Below are positions 55,505 through 64,000 of a stretch of DNA of 64,000 nt, piece after piece. A program made the translations under genes and the position numbers. The notes beneath the pieces are model-generated. The model ran no database searches and was not told the origin of the DNA. It saw only the letters and a program-made list of their open reading frames with translations. The stretch's first letter is position 1; each line of letters opens with the position of its first letter. This DNA comes from Paenibacillus urinalis (lineage in GTDB: Bacteria > Bacillota > Bacilli > Paenibacillales > Paenibacillaceae): the NCBI RefSeq assembly GCF_028747985.1, contig NZ_CP118108.1, forward strand, positions 2,547,501 to 2,611,500, given 5' to 3'.

Positions 55505-55540
55505 AAAAACTGCGTATAATATAAATTATACGCAGTTTTT
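55505..55540. repeat. Perfect 16-bp palindrome with dif-like 11-6-11 layout
   Basis: Arms 55505-55520 and 55525-55540 are exact complements. The inner 28 bp (55509-55536) read as left half ACTGCGTATAA, centre TATAAA, right half TTATACGCAGT, the spacing of Xer recombination sites. A5 and T5 ends also allow a bidirectional terminator. It lies 77 bp before the recombinase start. Confidence 0.6.
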
Positions 55541-55616
55541 GATTAAATCTATTTTTATATCTACACTCGATTACTTGGTCAGTTTAATAGCAGCTAAGAA
55601 AGTGGTGAAGACGAGC

Positions 55617-56555
55617 ATGATGACAGATTACATACAGGAAACTTATGCTGAGGAGCTCGAGGCTTTCGACATCTGGTTGAAGGATGCGGGCTATACAGGT
55701 TATACCGTGAAATCTTACAAGAGTGATGTATCTGAATTTTTAGACACGCTGGATGGGAAACCGATCGATCGGGTAAAACGGCTTCAGGTGCTGTCCTTCT
55801 TATCCAAGGCACGTGACCGGGGCATCAGCGATGCGACGAGGAATCGGAAGCATGCAGCCGTGAATTGTTTTTTCAAAGCTCTAATTGAGCTTGAGCTCCT
55901 TACCGTTAATCCGGCGGCCGGAATTAAGAAATCCAAGACAGAGAAGAATAGAGTCCCTGTATTTATGGATGAACAGCATCTATCACGTTTCATGGCGTCG
56001 GTAGAAGGGAAATACCGGGAACGGAATATGGCGATCTTTTTGCTAATGGGCTATATGGGACTGCGAGTAGGTGAGGTGCATTTGCTCAACTTAGGTGATT
56101 ACAACGCCGATAGAAAAACGCTGAGTGTATTCGGCAAAGGTCGTAAGTGGAGGCTGCTCCCTGTACCTGATGCTGTGGGTGAAGTATTGAAGGAGGTAAT
56201 GAATAAACGGATTGAGCCTCGAAAATCGAAGGAGGATGCCTTGTTCGTATCCCAGCAGGGGAGAAGGCTGTCCATTCGTACAATACAGTTAATTGCTTCC
56301 GAAGCGTTTGAGCGTTTTCAGCAAGATGTACCTCCTGCGCAGCACGTATCATACTCAAGTCATAAGCTCAGGCACTCCTTTGCTACAATGATGCTTCGTA
56401 AAGGCGCTGATTTGCGTACAGTGCAGGAATTGCTTGGTCATTCGTCGATTCAGACGACAACCGTTTACACTCACGTAACGAATCGGGAGAAGGAGCAGGC
56501 GATGGCGATGCTGGATATTGTCGTCCCTGATTATATTCATGCTGGAGAGGATTAA
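55617..56555 (+). CDS. Lone tyrosine recombinase (XerC/D-like)
   Basis: A 312-residue integrase-family enzyme. The SAM-like N-terminal domain begins EAFDIWLKDAGYTGYTVKSYKSD. The full catalytic set is visible: Arg in GLRVGEV, Lys in FGKGRKWR, His-x-x-Arg in HKLRHSFAT, His in LLGHSS and Tyr in TTTVYTHV. It is not linked to codV or a phage, so it is probably neither the main XerC nor a phage integrase. The frame is open to 55455 across the palindrome, but ATG 55617 gives the usual length. Confidence 0.88.
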   Translation: MMTDYIQETYAEELEAFDIWLKDAGYTGYTVKSYKSDVSEFLDTLDGKPIDRVKRLQVLSFLSKARDRGISDATRNRKHAAVNCFFKALIELELLTVNPAAGIKKSKTEKNRVPVFMDEQHLSRFMASVEGKYRERNMAIFLLMGYMGLRVGEVHLLNLGDYNADRKTLSVFGKGRKWRLLPVPDAVGEVLKEVMNKRIEPRKSKEDALFVSQQGRRLSIRTIQLIASEAFERFQQDVPPAQHVSYSSHKLRHSFATMMLRKGADLRTVQELLGHSSIQTTTVYTHVTNREKEQAMAMLDIVVPDYIHAGED

Positions 56556-56561
56556 AGATAT

Positions 56562-56589
56562 AGTATTCGTAATAAATATTATGTAAACC
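56562..56589 (+). repeat. Dif-like motif copy 1
   Basis: Left AGTATTCGTAA, centre TAAATA, right TTATGTAAACC. The right half matches the B. subtilis dif XerD half (TTATGTAAACT) at 10 of 11 positions. It begins 7 bp after the recombinase stop. Confidence 0.5.
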
Positions 56590-56745
56590 AATTTCTAATT
56601 AAATATAGACGATAACATTTTAAGTAATCCATAACGGATTGCTTGATTGATATCCCTTAATGAATCAGATAAAATATAGAAATCCATTTACAAGTGAAGA
56701 ATTCAACCATAATTGACCGTGTAGGATAAGGGGACGACAGTAACA

Positions 56746-57375
56746 ATGCAGGAAAAGGCCGGATATAAATCCATTGCTCTTGATATTGCCCAAAGGATCG
56801 TAAGCGGAGAATTCCCCCGTCATAGCAAGATTTCCGGGCGCTCTCTACTGGCTGGGCAATACCATGTATCTCCAGAGACCATCCGCAAGGCGATTGGCTT
56901 GCTCAAGGAAGAAAATATCGTTTCTGTATCTCAGGGCAAGGAGATCATCGTTTTGTCAGAGCAGCTGGCTCACGAGTATATTACGAAACATAATTATTTG
57001 AAATCAGCCTATTCGCTGAAACAAGACCTGGAGTCACTGCTTGAAGAGAAGAAGGCGATTGATGAGCGGTTTGAGGAGCTGTTAAACGAAATTATTAAGG
57101 CATCGGATCGAATGCAGAATTTGAAGCCTTACCGGCCTGTGGAAATTACGATTAAGGCCAATTCTCATGTGATCGGCAACACGATTGGTAACCTATTTTT
57201 TTGGCAAAATACTGGTGCAACCATCATTGCGCTTCGCAGGGGAACGGAGGTCTCCATCTCGCCTGGACCTCATGTTGTTTTAAGAGAAGATGATGTTATC
57301 GTGGCAGTGGGAGACGAGAAAATGTACGATCGGACAGCCCATTTTATCAATCAAAAAATGCAACCGGAACAATAA
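56746..57375 (+). CDS. BusR-like regulator (GntR-HTH plus RCK_C)
   Basis: A 209-residue protein: GntR helix-turn-helix (AGQYHVSPETIRKAIGLLKEENIVSVSQGKEIIV), a coiled coil (about 85-125) and a TrkA-C/RCK_C domain (VIGNTIGNLFFWQNTGATIIALRRGTEVSISPGPHVVLREDDVIVAVG). BusR of streptococci and lactococci has this layout, binds c-di-AMP and represses an osmolyte importer. The Opu operon 1 kb downstream is its likely target. Confidence 0.87.
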   Translation: MQEKAGYKSIALDIAQRIVSGEFPRHSKISGRSLLAGQYHVSPETIRKAIGLLKEENIVSVSQGKEIIVLSEQLAHEYITKHNYLKSAYSLKQDLESLLEEKKAIDERFEELLNEIIKASDRMQNLKPYRPVEITIKANSHVIGNTIGNLFFWQNTGATIIALRRGTEVSISPGPHVVLREDDVIVAVGDEKMYDRTAHFINQKMQPEQ

Positions 57376-57417
57376 ATATCCTTAAGGATTTGGAGAAAAA
57401 AGCTGTCAATTAGATCA

Positions 57418-57460
57418 GGCACATTCACTCATGATGAGAGAATGTGCCTTTCTTATTTTA
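57418..57460 (+). terminator. Terminator after the BusR-like gene
   Basis: Stem GGCACATTC/GAATGTGCC with a 13-base loop and T-rich tail. Confidence 0.85.
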
Positions 57461-57558
57461 TTTGGGTAGCTCAACTCTACAATTAATACAAGATAGTTTG
57501 ACCCTCCATTCTTATGTGATAATTTAAATATAAATAGAATGTATTAGGAGGATTTATT

Positions 57559-58035
57559 ATGGATAATAAGTCAATGAACAGGAGAACAGATACTGCTTCA
57601 AGAGTGATTAAGGCGTCACCACAGACTCTATATCAGGCGTTCGTGAACTCGGAAGCACTGGTTACTTGGCTACCACCGAAAGGAATGTCAGGCCGTATTG
57701 ACGTGTTTGATCCCCGCGTAGGCGGAACATATAGAATCACCCTCACGTATGAAATGGATCACGATCTCCCTGGTAAGACTTCAAATAACACAGATGTATC
57801 CCAAGGCGAGTTTTTAGAATTGGTTCCAGAAAAAAGAATTGTGCAATCCGTAAACTTCAGTTCCGAGGACCCGGCATTCTCAGGTGAGATGATACAGAAA
57901 TGGCTGTTTGAAACGATTTCAGAAGGCACAAAGGTTACTATCATATGTGAAAACGTACCTGAAGGTATACAGAAGGAGGATCACGACATAGGTTTAAGGT
58001 CCACACTGGAAAATCTTGCGATCTATACGGAATGA
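57559..58035 (+). CDS. SRPBCC (AHSA1-like) protein
   Basis: A 158-residue START-like fold protein: RVIKASPQTLYQAFVNSEALVTWLPP at the start, GGTYRITLTY, and WLFETISEGTKVTIICENVP. Binds a small hydrophobic ligand in related proteins. It lies between busR and the transporter; whether it belongs to that response is unknown. AGGAGG precedes the ATG. Confidence 0.85.
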   Translation: MDNKSMNRRTDTASRVIKASPQTLYQAFVNSEALVTWLPPKGMSGRIDVFDPRVGGTYRITLTYEMDHDLPGKTSNNTDVSQGEFLELVPEKRIVQSVNFSSEDPAFSGEMIQKWLFETISEGTKVTIICENVPEGIQKEDHDIGLRSTLENLAIYTE

Positions 58036-58107
58036 ATAACTGTAGGTTTTTTATGTCTTTATGAACAGCATCTGTCAGCCTGCTTAACAATCCTTAGTGA
58101 TAATCTT

Positions 58108-58135
58108 TTTTACCATAATAAATATTATGTTAACT
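58108..58135 (+). repeat. Dif-like motif copy 2
   Basis: Left TTTTACCATAA, centre TAAATA, right TTATGTTAACT. It shares TAATAAATATTATGT exactly with copy 1. Confidence 0.55.
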
Positions 58136-58192
58136 AGAACAGAGAATCTTTTGGACCTACAAAATAATAAACTTAAGATGAGTACATGCCAA

Positions 58193-58236
58193 AACACTTG
58201 ATAAACCTAACGGTTTATTCAAGTGTTTTTTTGGTC
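58193..58236. terminator. Bidirectional terminator upstream of opu
   Basis: AAACACTTGA.TAAACC pairs with GGTTTA.TCAAGTGTTT around TAAC, with T7 following and A-run before. Confidence 0.88.
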
Positions 58237-58297
58237 CAATGAGTGGTTTTATTCACGAATTTAATAGGAATACAGCGTGATTACCATAAAAATACAT

Positions 58298-58349
58298 ACA
58301 ACTTATATAGTATATAAAGGTTGTTAGTAAAATATATATCTGTTATAGT
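58298..58349 (+). promoter_or_regulatory. opu promoter with adjoining pseudo-palindrome
   Basis: TTGTTA (58321-58326), 17 bp, extended -10 TGTTATAGT (TATAGT at 58344-58349). Immediately upstream, ACAAC.TTATATA-G-TATATAA..GTTGT (58298-58324) forms a nearly symmetric site reaching into the -35 box, a plausible operator for the BusR-like protein. Confidence 0.6.
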
Positions 58350-58458
58350 AATGTCTAGTCCAAAAGCTTTCTTTTCTATATCTACTCACTAAGCGGAGCA
58401 GAGGCAGAAAAGCACGCTTTTCGGTATATGACTTAGCAGGAGGTTAGAGAAGGTATTT

Positions 58459-59589
58459 ATGCTTAAATTTGAACAGGTTAGCAAGAAGTATCCGAATGGT
58501 CTTGAAGCAGTTAAGAACATCAGCTTTGAGATCGGCGCAGGAGAAATCCTGGCATTGATTGGACCAAGCGGCTGCGGGAAAACGACGACTATGAAAATGA
58601 TCAATCGGCTGATTCCGCATACGTCCGGTCGCATCTATGTCAATGGAAAGGATATTACAACAGAAGACCCCGTAACTCTACGCAAAAATATGGGCTACGT
58701 CATTCAGCAAGCCGGTTTATTTCCCCATTATACGATTGAAGATAATGTTGGCCTGATTCCTCAATTGAAGAAGTGGAACCCGGAGAAGAAAAAACAGAGG
58801 GTTACTGAAATGCTGGAGCTGGTTGGTCTGGACCCTGCAGTATTCGCCAAGCGATATCCCAAACAGCTATCCGGTGGACAGCAGCAGCGGGTCGGTGTCG
58901 CAAGAGCCCTTGCGGCAGATCCAGAAATTATTCTGATGGATGAGCCTTTTGGCGCACTTGACCCCATCACTCGGGAGCAGCTTCAGGATGAGCTGCTGAA
59001 GCTGCAGCAGAATCTGAAGAAAACGATTGTGTTTGTAACGCACGATATGGAGGAAGCACTCAAGCTGGGCGATAAGATCGCCATTCTAAAGGATGGTGAA
59101 CTCGTGCAGATCGATACACCGGATCAGATCCTGAGCCAGCCGGCAAATGAATTTGTTGAAGGCTTTATCGGGAAGAATCGGATCTATCAGAATCCGGAAT
59201 ACATTCCGGTAACGAATGTGATGCGGGATAATCCGTCAACCGCTCTGCCGGATCGGACGCCTGCCAAAGCAATTACGATGATGAGACAACGCAAGACAGA
59301 TACATTGCTAGTGGGTGACAAAGATGGGAAGCTGCTTGGCATTGTGTCTGCCTATGACCTGTCCAATCATATGGACGCAGCTTCGATCGGTGAGGTCATG
59401 CATCCGGCTGCGGTCGTACTTGAAGATTCAGGGACCGCAAGAGATGCGCTGGCCATCATTAATGAAGCTCCATATGGAATTATCCCTATTGTTGACGCGA
59501 ATAGGGTCATTGTTGGAATCGTCACCCGAAGCAGCTTGCTGACTGCCTTTGCTTCTCAATGGGTTGGAGAGAAGGAGGTGCTCGCATGA
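58459..59589 (+). CDS. opuCA: Osmoprotectant ABC ATPase with CBS domains (OpuCA-like)
   Basis: A 376-residue ATPase: Walker A GPSGCGKTT (about 35), signature LSGGQQQR, Walker B IILMDEPFGALDP, then two C-terminal CBS domains (NVMRDNPSTALPD; IGEVMHPAAVVLEDSGTARDALAIIN). The CBS pair in Opu ATPases senses ionic strength or c-di-AMP. It overlaps the permease by 4 nt. Confidence 0.9.
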   Translation: MLKFEQVSKKYPNGLEAVKNISFEIGAGEILALIGPSGCGKTTTMKMINRLIPHTSGRIYVNGKDITTEDPVTLRKNMGYVIQQAGLFPHYTIEDNVGLIPQLKKWNPEKKKQRVTEMLELVGLDPAVFAKRYPKQLSGGQQQRVGVARALAADPEIILMDEPFGALDPITREQLQDELLKLQQNLKKTIVFVTHDMEEALKLGDKIAILKDGELVQIDTPDQILSQPANEFVEGFIGKNRIYQNPEYIPVTNVMRDNPSTALPDRTPAKAITMMRQRKTDTLLVGDKDGKLLGIVSAYDLSNHMDAASIGEVMHPAAVVLEDSGTARDALAIINEAPYGIIPIVDANRVIVGIVTRSSLLTAFASQWVGEKEVLA

Positions 59590-60242
59590 GAGATCAGTCG
59601 TTATTTTCACAGCTGATGTATCAGCTCGAGGCAAGAAGTGAGGATGTGCTGAGTGGGCTGCTCGTACATATACAGCTTGTGGTGATTTCAATGCTGATTG
59701 CTGCGGTGGTCGGGATTACCCTCGGTATTATTATTACACGAGTTAAGTTTCTTAAAGGCGTAACGCTTGGTACAGCAGGAATCCTGCAGACCATTCCGAG
59801 CCTCGCTATGCTCGGTTTTATGATCCCGTTTTTTGGAATCGGCATGAATACAGCTATTGTTGCTCTATTTCTATATTCTTTGCTGCCGATTATTCGCAAC
59901 ACCTACACAGGTATTACGGATGTAGATCCTGCTGTTATTGAGGCTGCCAGAGGCATGGGCATGACGGATATGCAAATTCTGTTCAGAGTCCAGCTCCCGC
60001 TCGCACTTAGTGTCATGATGGCTGGGATAAGAACAGCCACTGTAATTAACGTAGGTACAGCCACTCTTGCGGCTTTTATCGGAGCAGGGGGACTTGGGGA
60101 GTTCATCTTCCTTGGTATTCAGCGCAACATCGACGCATTGACACTGCTTGGCGCTATACCGGCGGCATTGCTTGCACTCATCATTGATTATGTATTGGGG
60201 CTGGTTGAGAAGGGAACAACGCCAAAGGGTCTGAAGGTTTAA
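59586..60242 (+). CDS. opuCB: Osmoprotectant ABC permease (OpuCB-like)
   Basis: A 218-residue permease with about five helices and the EAA loop VIEAARGMGMTDMQILFRVQLPLALS. AAGGAGGTG precedes the ATG, which overlaps the ATPase stop (ATGA). Only one permease gene is present, whereas B. subtilis opuB and opuC have two. Confidence 0.9.
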   Translation: MRDQSLFSQLMYQLEARSEDVLSGLLVHIQLVVISMLIAAVVGITLGIIITRVKFLKGVTLGTAGILQTIPSLAMLGFMIPFFGIGMNTAIVALFLYSLLPIIRNTYTGITDVDPAVIEAARGMGMTDMQILFRVQLPLALSVMMAGIRTATVINVGTATLAAFIGAGGLGEFIFLGIQRNIDALTLLGAIPAALLALIIDYVLGLVEKGTTPKGLKV

Positions 60243-60286
60243 CAAGAATAATACACATCGCATATAGAACAGGAGAGAGAAACAAA

Positions 60287-61207
60287 ATGAAGAAATTCAG
60301 ATTTGGAACAGGAATGGCACTACTGCTTGCTGCCTCTTTAATCTTGGGTGCATGCAGCAATGGATCAGGGGAGTCTGGAGCGTCAGGTGATTCCGCAGGA
60401 GAGATCACGATCGGCTCGAAAAATTTCACGGAAAATGTCGTTCTTGCACATATGATTGCACTACTCATTGAAGATCGTACGGATATTACCGTTAAACGTC
60501 AATTAAATCTAGGCGGGTCAAATGTGGTCTGGACTGCGCTTGAGAATAACGAAATCCAGCTGTATCCCGAATATACAGGAACCATTGTAGCCAGCTATTA
60601 TCAGGAAGAGACGGGGACTGCTGAAGAAACGCTGAATAAAACCCGCGAGCTGGTTGAAGCGGATGGACTTAAATTTTTGGAGCCTTATGGCATAAATAAT
60701 ACGTATACACTTGCGGTTACCCAGGAGACTGCCAAAGAACATAATCTGAAGACATTCAGTGATTTGGCAAAAGTGTCCGAAGATATGGTGCTTGGAGTAG
60801 AGTTCGAATTCCTCGATCGTGATGACGGGTATCCTGGAATTCAGGAGCTGTATGGTATGAACTTTAAAGAATCAAAAGGGATGGACCACGGGATTATGTA
60901 TCGCTCCATTGAAGCAGGCGAGACGGATGTAACGAATGCCTATGCAACGGACGCGCAGATTAAGGTGCATAACCTTGTTATTTTGGAGGATGACAAAGAA
61001 TTCTTCCCTCCATATGACGCTTCCACATTGATTAGACAAGATACGCTTGAACAGTACCCAGAGCTGGAGGGGATACTGAATGAGTTGGAAGGCTTCCTGA
61101 CGGAGGAGGAAATGCAGAACCTCAATGCCCAAGTGGATGTAGATGCTATGCTTGAGGAAGATGTGGCTCGTGATTTTCTGATCGAGAAAGGTTTAATTGA
61201 AGGATAA
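60287..61207 (+). CDS. opuCC: Osmoprotectant-binding lipoprotein (OpuCC-like)
   Basis: A 306-residue lipoprotein, lipobox LGAC with Cys23. The OpuAC-type domain starts ITIGSKNFTENVVLAHM with IQLYPEYTGT and MYRSIEAGETDVTNAYATDAQI. It should bind glycine betaine, choline or carnitine. AGGAGAGAG precedes the ATG. Confidence 0.9.
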   Translation: MKKFRFGTGMALLLAASLILGACSNGSGESGASGDSAGEITIGSKNFTENVVLAHMIALLIEDRTDITVKRQLNLGGSNVVWTALENNEIQLYPEYTGTIVASYYQEETGTAEETLNKTRELVEADGLKFLEPYGINNTYTLAVTQETAKEHNLKTFSDLAKVSEDMVLGVEFEFLDRDDGYPGIQELYGMNFKESKGMDHGIMYRSIEAGETDVTNAYATDAQIKVHNLVILEDDKEFFPPYDASTLIRQDTLEQYPELEGILNELEGFLTEEEMQNLNAQVDVDAMLEEDVARDFLIEKGLIEG

Positions 61208-61223
61208 AATGAAACTTAAGAGG

Positions 61224-61251
61224 GATTCGCCAATATGGCGGATCTTTTTTT
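61224..61251 (+). terminator. Terminator after the Opu operon
   Basis: Stem GATTCGCC/GGCGGATC, loop AATAT, seven T. Confidence 0.9.
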
Positions 61252-61267
61252 GTGGAAAAAGCCAAAT

Positions 61268-61313
61268 GTTTTACATATTTAATATTATGTTAACTAATCA
61301 TCATCGTGATTAG
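61268..61313 (+). repeat. Dif-like motif copy 3 and adjoining inverted repeat
   Basis: Left GTTTTACATAT, centre TTAATA, right TTATGTTAACT (61268-61295). The right half and flanking bases equal copy 2. The inverted repeat CTAATCA-TCATCG-TGATTAG (61294-61313) overlaps its end. Confidence 0.5.
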
Positions 61314-61409
61314 GACTGGTCGACAAAATCTTTTATAATACATAGAAGATGCAATTAATATAGCTCAGCATCTTAAAATCGTCATGTAAGACAGAAGGAG
61401 GAGTGTACA

Positions 61410-62414
61410 ATGCGCGTCAGTATACTGGATCAAACACCGCTGAAGGTGAAGGGCACTCCTGAATTGGCTTTTAACGAAACGGCCCAGCTGGCAAAGTTTG
61501 CTGATCAACTTGGATATACACGGTATTGGGTAGCTGAGCATCATAGCACCGATGCAATGGGCGGTTCTTCGCCAGAAGTGCTTCTCGGTTATATCGCTGC
61601 AATTACGTCAAATATGCGGATTGGTTCAGGCGGTGTTATGCTGCAAAATTACAGTCCGTACAAGGTTGCTGAGAATTTCAAAGTACTATCTGCGCTGGCG
61701 CCGAATCGAGTGGATTTAGGGGTAGGGAGATCCCCCGGTGGTTTGCCGAACTCGACCAAAGCGTTACAGGATTTACAGCTTCGAGATCCGGATACCTATA
61801 CAGAGCAGCTGCGTCAGCTGCAAGAATATCTTGGAAGAGTGCTCCCTACGTCCCATCCGTTAAGAGGATTAATGACCACGCCTCGCACTCAGTTCACTCC
61901 TGATCTGTGGCTTCTCGGAACGAGTCCCTCCAGTGCGCAGCTTGCCGCATCCATGGGTCTTCGGTACGCCTTTGCTTATTTCTCACCAGGGCAGGAGGAG
62001 CAGCTCTATTCCGCTTTCCGTGAATATAGACGGAGTTTCGTACCTCATGATGGTCTTCATGATCCTTACGGGCTGGCAGCGATTCGGGTTATAGCGGCAG
62101 ATACAGATGAAGAAGCGGAGGAGCTCGCGAAGACTTCCATACAGTTTACCTTTTATTTAAAAAAAGGGAGAGTACTGCGAATGGACAGTCCGGAAGCTTG
62201 GAATGAAGCTGAGCTGTCGCTGCGTGACAAGGAACTAGTGGACTCTATTAAACAGGCTCATATTATAGGCTCTAAGGAAACCATACTGCGAAGAATAACG
62301 GAGCTGAAGGAACAATATCTGTTCGATGAGCTGATGGCCTTGTCCTTTATCTACGATCTGGATAAGCGTAAGGAATCTTTTCGGATATTGCAAGAGGCAG
62401 TGAGTGATCTCTAG
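61410..62414 (+). CDS. Luciferase-like flavin monooxygenase (LLM class)
   Basis: A 334-residue TIM-barrel flavoprotein: YTRYWVAEHHS, GYIAAITSNMRIGSGGVMLQNYSPYKVAENFKVL, VDLGVGRSPGG and DLWLLGTSPSSAQLAASMGLRYAFA. Typical of MsnO8/YhbW-type enzymes that act on FMNH2 and an unknown substrate. AGAAGGAGGAG precedes the ATG. Confidence 0.9.
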   Translation: MRVSILDQTPLKVKGTPELAFNETAQLAKFADQLGYTRYWVAEHHSTDAMGGSSPEVLLGYIAAITSNMRIGSGGVMLQNYSPYKVAENFKVLSALAPNRVDLGVGRSPGGLPNSTKALQDLQLRDPDTYTEQLRQLQEYLGRVLPTSHPLRGLMTTPRTQFTPDLWLLGTSPSSAQLAASMGLRYAFAYFSPGQEEQLYSAFREYRRSFVPHDGLHDPYGLAAIRVIAADTDEEAEELAKTSIQFTFYLKKGRVLRMDSPEAWNEAELSLRDKELVDSIKQAHIIGSKETILRRITELKEQYLFDELMALSFIYDLDKRKESFRILQEAVSDL

Positions 62415-62520
62415 ATCCTGCGCATATTTCAATATTGAATTCGGATGTGGTATTGTAGAGGAGGTAGCGAAACACTAGCATACAATATCAGATCTCATAA
62501 CAAAAAGGTGGAACCATTCG

Positions 62521-62910
62521 TTGAACAAGAAGAAAGACCAAAAATCACTACTCTACATGTTAAAGGGAGATACACCGGCTGAAGTGCCTGTCAAAGCAAA
62601 AGGCAAGCTGAATTGGACAGCGTCCTTCAAGCTGTTTAAAGTATATCGTCAGGTGAGAGCAAGTAAAATGCTGGCTCCAAGCCTCATTATTTTGTACTTT
62701 ATCTTCGCACAGATCATGCTGCTCTTTTTCTCCATAATTATGTCTGTGTCACTCATTCCATTTTTCCTGCTGGGCATTCTTCTATGGGCGATATTGAATA
62801 AATATTTAGTCTGGGTGCTCAAGGAAACAACGATTCGTACATTAATAAAAGAAGGATATTCTCCCAAAGGTCAAGAAGATCAAGCTTATGTAGACGCCTT
62901 GTACCTGTAA
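62521..62910 (+). CDS. Hypothetical membrane protein
   Basis: A 129-residue protein with a basic N-terminal domain and two or three helices (SLIILYFIFAQIMLLFFSIIMSVSLIPFFLLGILLWAIL). TTG start with AAGGTGG upstream. No family recognised. Confidence 0.65.
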   Translation: MNKKKDQKSLLYMLKGDTPAEVPVKAKGKLNWTASFKLFKVYRQVRASKMLAPSLIILYFIFAQIMLLFFSIIMSVSLIPFFLLGILLWAILNKYLVWVLKETTIRTLIKEGYSPKGQEDQAYVDALYL

Positions 62911-62921
62911 GTGGTGAATTT

Positions 62922-62951
62922 AAGCCAGCCTTAAACAAGGTTGGCTTTTTC
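62922..62951. terminator. Bidirectional terminator between convergent genes
   Basis: Stem AAGCCAGCCTT/AAGGTTGGCTT, loop AAAC, T-rich tail. Confidence 0.88.
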
Positions 62952-62977
62952 TTATTTTCGAATTTTGCTTGGGCTGC

Positions 62978-63505
<528 letters not shown>

Positions 63506-63523
63506 TCACATCCCAATATATTT

Positions 63524-63976
63524 TTAATAAACTCTTTTTTTTCCTCTTTTTACATATTCCCAATCTTTTTCGATATTTGATCTTATTCTTCTGAGAGAGT
63601 GAAGCATGTTTTCTGTTTCTATGTCAGAGAACCCTTCTAAAGCAACACGTTCAGAATAATCGTTCTCTTCCTTAATAAAAGGATAAGTAGTCATTCCTTT
63701 TTCTGTAGGAAAGAGTTTCTTTATTTTTTTATTATGCTTGTCCTCTTTTTTTTTAATAAAGCCACTCATTTCGAGTTTTTTTACAGCACGAGCTGCTGTA
63801 GTTCGATCTACTTTAATCATTTCAGCCAACTTTTCTTGAATAATTCCGGGTTTTTCACAAATTCGCACTAGATACAGATATTGGCCTTTAGTCAGATCGT
63901 ATTCTTTGAACTCGATGTTACTTATAGAATCTAATGCTCTTGCTATCATTCCAATTTCACGAAGAATCTCCGTCAT
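63524..63976 (-). CDS. MarR-family regulator
   Basis: A 150-residue winged-helix regulator: GIIQEKLAEMIKVDRTTAARAVKKLEMSGFIKKKEDKHNKKIKKLFPTEKG. It precedes the acetyltransferase on the same strand (27-bp gap) and probably controls it. GGAGTTGAG lies before the ATG. Confidence 0.88.
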   Translation of the reverse strand: MTEILREIGMIARALDSISNIEFKEYDLTKGQYLYLVRICEKPGIIQEKLAEMIKVDRTTAARAVKKLEMSGFIKKKEDKHNKKIKKLFPTEKGMTTYPFIKEENDYSERVALEGFSDIETENMLHSLRRIRSNIEKDWEYVKRGKKRVY

Positions 63977-64000
63977 AACTCAACTCCTTAATCTTATTGT

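Larger units (their letters stand above)
58036..58458. other. Intergenic region before the Opu operon
   Basis: A 423-bp gap. It contains the second dif-like motif, a strong bidirectional terminator, a pseudo-palindrome and the opu promoter. No gene found. Confidence 0.7.

Noticed and set aside
55455..55616. N-terminal 54-residue extension of the recombinase
   Set aside because: It would read through the palindrome, has no homology to recombinases, and the ATG at 55617 gives the normal length.

Overview
The window reads as chromosomal DNA of a spore-forming, low-to-mid GC Firmicute, most likely Paenibacillus. Signs are a CotF-type spore coat protein, a YjcZ-like small sporulation peptide, strong AGGAGG ribosome binding sites with frequent TTG/GTG starts, many glycoside hydrolases and AraC/YesN regulators next to CUT1 sugar transporters, and a Cnt-type metallophore locus in the known staphylopine/bacillopaline order. 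No rRNA, tRNA, CRISPR array, prophage or insertion sequence was seen.

Layout. 0.3-2.5 kb: polar amino-acid ABC transporter with a receptor-permease fusion. 2.7-4.9 kb: AlaX tRNA-editing protein and a YwqG-like DUF1963 protein. 5.0-14.5 kb: nine-gene cntKLMABCDFE metallophore locus, with a Zur-type palindrome before cntK and another before cntA, so biosynthesis and transport appear to be two zinc-controlled units. 14.6-17.7 kb: GNAT, P-loop kinase-like, S1-like, small membrane and coat proteins. 17.7-24.7 kb: AraC regulator divergent from a GH4 glycosidase, an MFS transporter, a TetR/SDR pair sharing a palindromic operator, and an esterase. 24.9-29.2 kb: catalase, then a redox-looking cluster (frameshifted CPYC flavoprotein, Rrf2 regulator, methyltransferase) with three copies of one 25-bp operator. 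29.3-33 kb: HD hydrolase, DUF421 protein, SGNH hydrolase, zinc ribbon protein, secreted helveticin-J-like protein. 33-36 kb: a long structured leader and the two-gene carboxyspermidine route to spermidine. 36-37 kb: two unlisted small genes and a DUF4282 protein. 37-47.3 kb: GH43 enzyme with a cre site, a PQQ-like propeller protein, and a YesN-type regulator with a CUT1 sugar transporter lacking its own ATPase. 47.4-55.3 kb: DUF1835 protein, epimerase, membrane-bound GGDEF protein, nitroreductase, lipoprotein, stand-alone ATPase, and an Xre regulator behind four phased 23-bp repeats. 55.5-61.3 kb: a lone tyrosine recombinase with a perfect dif-shaped palindrome upstream, a BusR-type regulator, and an osmoprotectant (Opu) transporter; a second dif-like motif recurs three times here. 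61.4-64 kb: luciferase-like monooxygenase, small membrane protein, GNAT and MarR genes.

How it fits together. The clearest physiological modules are zinc/metal acquisition (cnt), osmotic adaptation that may be tied to c-di-AMP (BusR plus Opu), spermidine synthesis behind a possible RNA attenuator, and plant-polysaccharide use (GH4, GH43, CUT1). The items least explained by known families are the three-site Rrf2 regulon, the structured RNA region at 33.1-33.5 kb, and the dif-like motifs around the recombinase and osmoprotectant genes.
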